Shown here piece after piece: positions 53,889 through 59,127 of a stretch of 59,127 nucleotides of DNA. Positions within the stretch are counted from its first letter, which is position 1. The number at the start of each line of letters is the position of its first letter. Location: assembly GCA_017415775.1 (NCBI GenBank), contig JAFQFC010000031.1:1-59127 (forward strand), given 5' to 3'. The translations under genes were made by a program, and so were the position numbers. The DNA is from Oscillospiraceae bacterium. Lineage in GTDB: Bacteria; Bacillota; Clostridia; Oscillospirales; Oscillospiraceae. Under the pieces are notes generated by a model. The model searched no databases, was not told where the DNA came from, and saw nothing but the letters and a program-made list of their open reading frames with translations.

Positions 53889-55175
53889 ATGGCCAAGAAC
53901 ACTGATTTGAATCTGCGCAGACAGCTGATGTATTCCGTGTTTGTCCGCAACCATACGAAAGAGGGCACGTTCCGGGCGCTGGAGAGGGATCTGGACCGTA
54001 TTGCCGCCCTTGGCACGGATATTATCTGGCTCATGCCCATCCATCCCATCGGCAAAGTGGCCCGCAAGGGCGAGTTGGGCAGCCCCTATGCCATCAGCGA
54101 CTATCGGGCCATCAATCCCGAGTACGGCACGCTGGATGACCTGAAGCATCTGGTGGCAGAGATCCACGATCGGGGCATGAAGTGCATTATCGACGTGGTC
54201 TATAACCACACCGCACCCGATTCGGTGCTGGCGGCAGAGCATCCGGAATATTTCTTCTGCGATGCTGACGGCAATCCCAGCCGCCATGTGGCCGAGTGGT
54301 GGGACATTGTGGATCTGGACTACAGCCATCATGGCCTGTGGGACTACCAGATCGAAACGCTGGTGATGTGGGCCGGCATCGTGGACGGTTTCCGCTGCGA
54401 TGTGGCCAGCATGGTGCCGGTGGACTTCTGGTGTGAAGCCCGCGAGGCTGTGGAGAAGGTGCGCCCGGGCTGCATCTGGCTGGCTGAGAGCGTGTTTCAG
54501 GATCATGTGCGCGGTATGCGCAGCGAGGGCGCCTGCTGCGCCAGCGACAGCGAGCTGTACGAGGCCTTTGACATCTGCTATCCCTACGATGTATGGGATG
54601 TATTTGACGGCGTATTTAACGGCAGCAGCACGCTGCAGGACTATATCCGTGTCCTGAACTTCCAGGAGGGCGTTTACCCCGGTAACTATGTGAAGCTGCG
54701 TTGTCTGGAAAATCACGACCAGCCCCGGTTTGCTTCCAAGGTGGAAAACGACGATGCCCTGCGCAGCTGGATGGCATTCAGCTATTTTGAACGTGGTACC
54801 ACCATGCTCTACGGCGGTACTGAGTTCGGCGCAAAGAAGGCAGTCACCCTGTTTGACAAGGACGATAACTTCGGTGACAAGCAAGCCGACTGGCAGCCCT
54901 ATCTCAAACAGCTGCGTGCCATGAAGCGCCGTCTGCCTCTGGGGGGCGACTATCGCCTGCGCTGCGACGGCGGCGTGATCGTGGGCTCCTATGTGGCGCC
55001 TGAGAAGCGGGTGTGGGGCGTATTCCCTGTGCATGGTGCAGAAGGCACCGTGGCAGTGAACCTGCCCGACGGCCTGTATTGTGATATGATCGACGGCCGG
55101 GAAGTGGAGGTGCGAAACGGCACCGTTTGCACCGGCGGCACGCCTGTAGTACTGGAAAAGGAGGCAGCAAAATGA
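53889..55175 (+). CDS. GH13 alpha-amylase family glycosidase
   Basis: A 428-residue intracellular enzyme with no signal peptide. The four GH13 regions are visible: DVVYNHTA, DGFRCDVAS (nucleophile Asp), LAESVF (acid/base Glu) and ENHDQPRF. A short C-terminal beta domain ends the protein (VNLPDGLYCDMIDGREVEV). It should act on alpha-1,4 or related glucans; the precise specificity is unknown. AAGGAGAAAC precedes the ATG. It overlaps the barnase-like gene by 4 bp, so the three last genes of this run may be co-expressed. Confidence 0.88.
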   Translation: MAKNTDLNLRRQLMYSVFVRNHTKEGTFRALERDLDRIAALGTDIIWLMPIHPIGKVARKGELGSPYAISDYRAINPEYGTLDDLKHLVAEIHDRGMKCIIDVVYNHTAPDSVLAAEHPEYFFCDADGNPSRHVAEWWDIVDLDYSHHGLWDYQIETLVMWAGIVDGFRCDVASMVPVDFWCEAREAVEKVRPGCIWLAESVFQDHVRGMRSEGACCASDSELYEAFDICYPYDVWDVFDGVFNGSSTLQDYIRVLNFQEGVYPGNYVKLRCLENHDQPRFASKVENDDALRSWMAFSYFERGTTMLYGGTEFGAKKAVTLFDKDDNFGDKQADWQPYLKQLRAMKRRLPLGGDYRLRCDGGVIVGSYVAPEKRVWGVFPVHGAEGTVAVNLPDGLYCDMIDGREVEVRNGTVCTGGTPVVLEKEAAK

Positions 55176-55726
55176 AAAAGCTTCTGACGCTGCTGCTGGC
55201 GTTTCTCCTCAGCCTGTCCCTGTTTGGCTGCAGCGAAGTGGTGGACATCCTTGGCGAGGTGGACTGGGATGAGGTGGCCAATGCCATCGAACAGGCACAG
55301 ACCAGCCAGGGCAACACGGACAACGACGGCAGCAACGAAGATGACCCCCATGGTCTCAACGAAGACGGCAGCTATACCAGCAAGGACGATGTGGCCCTGT
55401 ATCTTTGGGTTTACGGACGTCTGCCCGACAACTTCATCACCAAGAAGGAAGCGGAAAAGCTGGGCTGGCCCGGCGGCTCGCTGGAGCCCTATGCCCCCGG
55501 CTGCTGCATCGGTGGTGACCGATTCGGCAACTATGAAGGGATTCTGCCGGAGGATGCTACGTATACCGAGTGCGATATTGACACCATGGGCGCCAAAAGC
55601 CGTGGCGCCAAGCGCATCGTATTCTCCAGCGACGGCTACATCTACTATACCGACGACCACTATGAGAGCTTTACCGTGCTGTGGTTCACGGAGGACTATG
55701 AGATGAAGGAGGCCGAGGTGAAATGA
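55172..55726 (+). CDS. Barnase-like ribonuclease with lipoprotein-type signal
   Basis: A 184-residue protein. The N-terminus KKLLTLLLAFLLSLSLFGCSE is a signal peptide ending in a lipobox-like LFGC (residue about 20), so the enzyme may be membrane-anchored outside the cell. An acidic linker (about 25-65, GNTDNDGSNEDDP) precedes a barnase domain (about 68-184): DDVALYLWVYGRLPDNFITKKEAEKLGWPGG, an ECD segment with the catalytic Glu, RGAKRIVFSSDG with Arg, and the DDHYESF histidine. All catalytic residues are present. The next gene encodes its barstar inhibitor. Confidence 0.9.
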   Translation: MKKLLTLLLAFLLSLSLFGCSEVVDILGEVDWDEVANAIEQAQTSQGNTDNDGSNEDDPHGLNEDGSYTSKDDVALYLWVYGRLPDNFITKKEAEKLGWPGGSLEPYAPGCCIGGDRFGNYEGILPEDATYTECDIDTMGAKSRGAKRIVFSSDGYIYYTDDHYESFTVLWFTEDYEMKEAEVK

Positions 55727-55977
55727 AGCAGGTCATTCTGGACGGAAGCGCCATCACTACCCGGACCCAGTTCCATGATGCGGTGGCGCAGCAGCTGCAG
55801 CTGCCGGAATGGTACGGCCGCAATCTGGACGCCCTGTACGACTGTCTGGGCGAGGTGCGGGATACGGAGATCGTTCTGCGCTGCTGGCCCCGGGAGGGCT
55901 ATCTGGCCCGGGCCATGGACCTGATGCTGGACGCAGCACGGGAGAACCCCAGCCTGCGGATCACCATTGCCATGTAA
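55723..55977 (+). CDS. Barstar family ribonuclease inhibitor
   Basis: An 84-residue protein. MKQVILDGSAITTRTQFHDAVAQQLQLPEWYGRNLDALYDCLGE is the barstar fold; the helix with PEWYGRNLDALYD holds the residues that plug the barnase active site. It has no signal peptide, so it protects the cytoplasm from unexported enzyme. ATGA overlap couples it to the RNase gene, as needed for balanced synthesis. Confidence 0.93.
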   Translation: MKQVILDGSAITTRTQFHDAVAQQLQLPEWYGRNLDALYDCLGEVRDTEIVLRCWPREGYLARAMDLMLDAARENPSLRITIAM

Positions 55978-55989
55978 ATGTGAAAAAGG

Positions 55990-56016
55990 AAAGGCTGCAG
56001 CGCTGCTGCAGCCTTT
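55990..56016. terminator. Bidirectional terminator after barstar and M56 genes
   Basis: GGCTGCAGC/GCTGCAGCC with a GCT loop, A-rich on one side and T5 on the other. It serves both converging operons. Confidence 0.88.
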
Positions 56017-56019
56017 TTC

Positions 56020-57906
56020 TCATTCATAAATGATGGGTTCTGTTGCCAAGTGTTCTACTTCGAAGGAATAGGCGGCTTCCCACAAAGTGCCTTCCTGATC
56101 GCAGAAGGAAGCGTAGATCACATATTTTCTGTAGCCCTCTTTGAAATGGAAGGTGTACCTGTGATGGGTGTCGGTTGCGTCCATGGTATGGAGAAGCTGT
56201 CCGCTCTCGTCCAGTACCTCGATACGAAGAGGTGCAGCCAGCGTCCCGTGGAAGGTGAGTGTCGCCTTGGTGTAACCTTCGCTGTCATATACACCGTAGA
56301 AAGTGTTGGCCGCAAGAGTATGTTCGTAAGTGGTGGTGCGGGTGTTACCCTCGATCCGCTGTACTCTGTCAAGGTGAGGGCCCAGCTTGTAATGTTGGCT
56401 TGGGGAAGCGTACAGATCTGCAGTCAGATCAGGGACGGACGTAAGAATCGTCTGCAATTTGTCCCAATCCACGCCGCCTCGGACATAATAGAGGCTGCTA
56501 TGATAGTTGTCTGCACGCAGAGCATGCAGCTGCAGCAGATCATCGTGCAGCGCAACAAGGATCAGTCCATCCGGCGTCCGCAAAAAGGTGCTGAAAACCT
56601 TCTCGCTGTCGGAGAGTGTATAGTACCCGGTGACTTCCGCCAGTTGCAGCTGGGAAAGGAATGCACGCAGATCCTCGCCGTCGGCGAGATAGTACTCCCG
56701 GCGGACGTCGTCGTTCAGATTGATGCTGTAGTGATCGAACGAATAAGTGCCCTTTTCCCGGGGGAAGATCACCTCTGCACCGGTGGTGCCGCCGTAGGCC
56801 AGTGCCACATGGCCGTAGGAGAAACAGAGCAGGAAGAAGGTCAGACCCACCACCAGTGCGCCGCTGTGCCGCTTGCCGGGACGGACCACGGAGCGCAGAC
56901 GATAGCGCAGAGCGTTGGCAGAAGCGGCAAGGCAGGTGGTATAGCCCCGTCCGTCGCCGGCGGTGTGCAGCAGGAGGGAGGCGTACTGCTTGCGCTGCTG
57001 TTCGTCGGCGTTCAGCAGTACCGTTTCGTCGCAGCTCAGCTCCAGATCCTCGGAACTTTTCTTCGTGGCGATCCACATCAGGGGATTGAACCAGCACATG
57101 GCAGTGCAGAAGGTGAGGAAGAACTTATTCCATGCGTCCTCCCGGGCGATATGGACGATCTCATGGCGGAAGATGAACGCCAGCTCCTCGGCGGTATACT
57201 CCCGCATGGGAAGCACGATCCTGGTACTCCGACGAAACAGGCCGATGGTCAGGGGCGTTTTCACATGGGGCGAATACACAAGCTCATATTCCTTCTTCAG
57301 CCGTGCATGAGTTTGTTCTGCACGCCAGACCTTCCAGACTTCGTTGTTGAGAACGGGGCGGCTGCCGGAGAGAATACGGCGGCGGAACAGCAGATGCTGC
57401 CCCGTCTTCCACAGGAAAACTGCCAAAAAGCCGGTAAACCACAGAAAAAACATGTATTGGGCCGGCCAATTCGGCAGGGGGAGGATCAGGAGCGGTTTTG
57501 CCAGCGCCATGGGATCGTGCAGCATGATATAAAGATAATTGGGCAGCATCCATAGTACGGCGCAGGCTCGGGCGCTGAAATGCCGGCGCAGGAAGGGAAG
57601 CAGCGGCATCAGCAGCAGATAATACAGACAGATGTGCAGAAAAATTCCAAAGCAGAAGGAAAATATCACGCTTGTCGTGTATTTCAGGCCCCAAATAGGC
57701 AGAAAGATGACGAACAGAGAAACCAGCATCAGGGGCAGCAGCATGCCGGAAATGTAGGGCAGATACCGCTGCCGCTTTTCGTTGACGGGAGCAGCTTTGT
57801 TTCGCTCCACACTCTGCCGGTCCCAGATCATCCATGCAAATACTCCGGCATAGATACCGGAGAAGAGAACGCGCAGGAAGAATTCCATACTGATATCCGG
57901 ATTCAT
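56020..57906 (-). CDS. M56 (BlaR1/MecR1-like) membrane metallopeptidase
   Basis: A 628-residue sensor-type protein. Four membrane helices flank a cytoplasmic-facing zinc peptidase domain with HEIVH at about residues 248-252 (FRHEIVHIAREDAW) and the later ELSCDE motif. After the last helix comes an extracellular region of about 270 residues rich in beta structure (YSFDHYSINLNDDVRREYY). It is not a penicillin-binding (SxxK) domain, so the signal is unlikely to be a beta-lactam. It overlaps blaI by 4 bp. Confidence 0.85.
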   Translation of the reverse strand: MNPDISMEFFLRVLFSGIYAGVFAWMIWDRQSVERNKAAPVNEKRQRYLPYISGMLLPLMLVSLFVIFLPIWGLKYTTSVIFSFCFGIFLHICLYYLLLMPLLPFLRRHFSARACAVLWMLPNYLYIMLHDPMALAKPLLILPLPNWPAQYMFFLWFTGFLAVFLWKTGQHLLFRRRILSGSRPVLNNEVWKVWRAEQTHARLKKEYELVYSPHVKTPLTIGLFRRSTRIVLPMREYTAEELAFIFRHEIVHIAREDAWNKFFLTFCTAMCWFNPLMWIATKKSSEDLELSCDETVLLNADEQQRKQYASLLLHTAGDGRGYTTCLAASANALRYRLRSVVRPGKRHSGALVVGLTFFLLCFSYGHVALAYGGTTGAEVIFPREKGTYSFDHYSINLNDDVRREYYLADGEDLRAFLSQLQLAEVTGYYTLSDSEKVFSTFLRTPDGLILVALHDDLLQLHALRADNYHSSLYYVRGGVDWDKLQTILTSVPDLTADLYASPSQHYKLGPHLDRVQRIEGNTRTTTYEHTLAANTFYGVYDSEGYTKATLTFHGTLAAPLRIEVLDESGQLLHTMDATDTHHRYTFHFKEGYRKYVIYASFCDQEGTLWEAAYSFEVEHLATEPIIYE

Positions 57907-58280
57907 AGCTCGTCCCTTTCCAGAAGCTCTCGCAGCTGCGCCAGCTCCTTCTGCGTCAGGCCGCTGCCGCACAGGGCATTGGCAAAGGCGGACACGTCGC
58001 CGCCGCACAGCTTTTCAAAGAAGGTGCGGCTTTGGGAGGCCAGATAATCCTCCCGTGTGACACAAGGCGTGTAGACGCTGCGGCGACCTTGCTTCTCAAT
58101 GGTGAGGAAGTCCTTTTCACTCAAACGGGTCAGCAGCGTCAGCAGCGTGGTTATGGCCATGGGATGGGAAGGGGAGAGGTGCGCCTCTATGTCCGTTCGT
58201 GCAGCGGGTGCTTCGCAGGCCCACAGAGCCTGCATGACTTCCAATTCTGCATCCGGCAGGCGGCGAATTTGATGACTCAT
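57903..58280 (-). CDS. BlaI/MecI family repressor
   Basis: A 125-residue winged-helix repressor: LPDAELEVMQALWACEAPA at the start, the recognition region MAITTLLTLLTRLSEKDFLTIEKQGRRSVYTPCVTREDYL, and a dimerisation helix tail. It represses its own operon at two TACA-N-TGTA dyads. Cleavage triggered by the co-transcribed M56 peptidase would relieve repression, by analogy with BlaI/BlaR1. The ATG has only a modest ribosome site. Confidence 0.92.
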   Translation of the reverse strand: MSHQIRRLPDAELEVMQALWACEAPAARTDIEAHLSPSHPMAITTLLTLLTRLSEKDFLTIEKQGRRSVYTPCVTREDYLASQSRTFFEKLCGGDVSAFANALCGSGLTQKELAQLRELLERDEL

Positions 58281-58292
58281 TTGATCACTCCT

Positions 58293-58329
58293 CTACAGTT
58301 GTAGTATTAATTATATTCTACATATGTAG
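58293..58329. promoter_or_regulatory. Twin BlaI operators
   Basis: CTACAGTTGTAG (58293-58304) and CTACATATGTAG (58318-58329) match the BlaI/MecI dyad TACA-NN-TGTA. Their centres are 25 bp apart. The second lies in the promoter spacer and the first over the transcription start. Confidence 0.88.
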
Positions 58330-58343
58330 AGCTTGTTTGTCAA
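58315..58343 (-). promoter_or_regulatory. Promoter of the blaI-M56 operon
   Basis: Read on the minus strand: TTGACA (58338-58343), 17 bp, TAGAAT (58315-58320), with operator sequence in the spacer. Confidence 0.8.
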
Positions 58344-58384
58344 GCGTTTTGCAAAAACTGTGTCTTTCTGTTGGAATTCCGTTC

Positions 58385-58413
58385 TTGACAAAGGAAAAGG
58401 GAAGCATTATACT
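58385..58413 (+). promoter_or_regulatory. Promoter of valS
   Basis: TTGACA (58385-58390), 17 bp, TATACT (58408-58413), directly before the T-box leader. Confidence 0.85.
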
Positions 58414-58420
58414 AAAAAAG

Positions 58421-58690
58421 CATAAAAAAACAGCTTTGATGGGAAGCAGTAAGCGGAATGCAGATGCCAAGAGAGGGAGCGGTCGGTGTAAGCTCCCGTG
58501 AAGCGCCGCCCAAGTCGTCCCGGAGCTCTGCAGACGAACTGGCAGTAGTCTGCGGCGGAAACCCACCGTTAACGGGGTACGATATATTGTATATGTATCG
58601 GCAGAGTGCGGGAGTGATCCCGAATACAGGTGGTACCACGGACGGATGTTCGCCCTGTTTTGCAAACGGCAAAACGGAGCGGACTTTTTG
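58421..58690 (+). promoter_or_regulatory. T-box leader of valS
   Basis: A tRNA-sensing riboswitch. The distal stem I hairpin GGGAGC/GCTCCC (58475-58497) follows AGAGAG. The T-box sequence AGGTGGTACCACGG is at 58628-58641, with the UGGU bulge that pairs with the uncharged tRNA end. A terminator stem (GTTCGCC...GCGGAC, about 58648-58684) with TTTTT follows. Valine GUA or GUC triplets at 58545-58550 are candidate specifiers. Uncharged tRNA-Val should favour read-through into valS. Confidence 0.93.
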
Positions 58691-58723
58691 TTTTGCCAAA
58701 ATTATCCTAAAAGGAGAAACGAT

Positions 58724-59127
58724 ATGCGTAAAGAACTGCCCAAAGTGTATGATCCCCGGGATGTGGAACCCCGGATCTACGACATGTGGATGGAAGGCGG
58801 CTGCTTCAAGGCAGAGCCCAATCCTGAAAAGAAACCCTTCTCCATCGTTATGCCCCCTCCGAATGTCACCGGCCAGCTGCACATGGGTCACGCCATGGAT
58901 GCCACGCTGCAGGACATTCTGATCCGCTTCAAGCGCATGCAGGGCTATGAGGCCCTGTGGCTGCCCGGCACCGACCACGCAGGCATCGCCACCCAGATCA
59001 AGGTGGAAGAGAACCTGCGCAAGGAAGAGGGCCTGACCCGCTACGATCTGGGCCGTGAGAAGTTCCTGGAGCGTGTGTGGCAGTGGAAGGAGAAGTTCGG
59101 TAACCGTATCGTGGAGCAGCAGAAGAA
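58724..59127 (+). CDS. valS: Valyl-tRNA synthetase (N-terminal part)
   Basis: The first 134 codons of a class I synthetase, cut off by the window end. The frame starts [22 protein letters not shown], typical of ValS. The HIGH box is present as [15 protein letters not shown] (about 45-59), and the [12 protein letters not shown] motif confirms valine specificity. AAGGAGAAACGAT precedes the ATG. It is controlled by the T-box leader. Confidence 0.96.
   Translation, partial: MRKELPKVYDPRDVEPRIYDMWMEGGCFKAEPNPEKKPFSIVMPPPNVTGQLHMGHAMDATLQDILIRFKRMQGYEALWLPGTDHAGIATQIKVEENLRKEEGLTRYDLGREKFLERVWQWKEKFGNRIVEQQK

Overview
The window is about 59 kb of GC-rich, densely packed Firmicutes chromosome, most likely from an endospore-forming member of the Clostridia in or near the Oscillospiraceae. 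The grounds are a complete low-GC-type gene set (RNase M5, ScpAB, CdaA/CdaR, RemA, PrkC/PrpC, a T-box before valS, an ispH-rpsA fusion), strong Shine-Dalgarno sites, and sporulation genes (sigG, ylmC/ymxH, ytfJ/gerW, yunB, spoVM, sipL). It is almost entirely core genome. Mobile DNA is limited to one decayed IS3-type transposase next to a tRNA-Ala gene. No CRISPR array, prophage or rRNA operon is visible.

Layout. 1-1.2 kb: tandem hairpin array, then a DUF2975/HTH pair behind a promoter framed by a perfect inverted repeat. 1.2-3.5 kb (minus): two-gene ABC exporter. 3.6-9.9 kb: comEC, holA, rnmV, a CYTH protein and glnS. 9.9-13.1 kb: sigG (minus), ylmC, rpsB-tsf. 13.1-15.5 kb: DeoR regulator divergent from a glycerophosphodiesterase/HAD pair. 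15.5-26.0 kb: small membrane protein, site-2 protease, then a long operon scpA-scpB-DUF2953-ytfJ-D,D-carboxypeptidase-rluB-murR-yhiN-cmk-plsC-ispH/rpsA. 26.1-28.6 kb: acetyltransferase, tRNA-Ala(GGC), IS3 scar, and a DUF3343/cysteine-desulfurase pair. 28.7-34.98 kb: cdaA-cdaR-rseC-DUF5685-DnaJ, then yicC-remA-gmk-rpoZ.

35.0-46.7 kb: a block whose order priA-def-fmt-rsmB-rlmN-prpC-prkC-rsgA-(small gene)-spoVM matches the Bacillus arrangement. It ends in sipL, so two partners of the spore-coat basement protein SpoIVA sit side by side. 46.7-49.1 kb (minus): polar amino-acid ABC importer. 49.3-49.65 kb (minus): RNase P RNA. 49.8-56.0 kb: murD, yunB, ligA, a GH13 amylase, and a lipoprotein-type barnase/barstar pair. 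56.0-58.3 kb (minus): BlaI/M56 regulatory pair with two dyad operators. 58.4 kb to the end: T-box leader and the start of valS.

The points most worth a second look are the spoVM/sipL microcluster with an unannotated 50-residue Cys-rich membrane microprotein and a hairpin covering the sipL ribosome site; the membrane-anchored barnase-like lipoprotein with barstar; the helically phased TGCG operators between deoR and the glycerophosphodiesterase; the AT-rich, rare-codon patch inside ispH that could be an rpsA promoter; and the hairpin array with constant ATATCAC linkers at the left edge.
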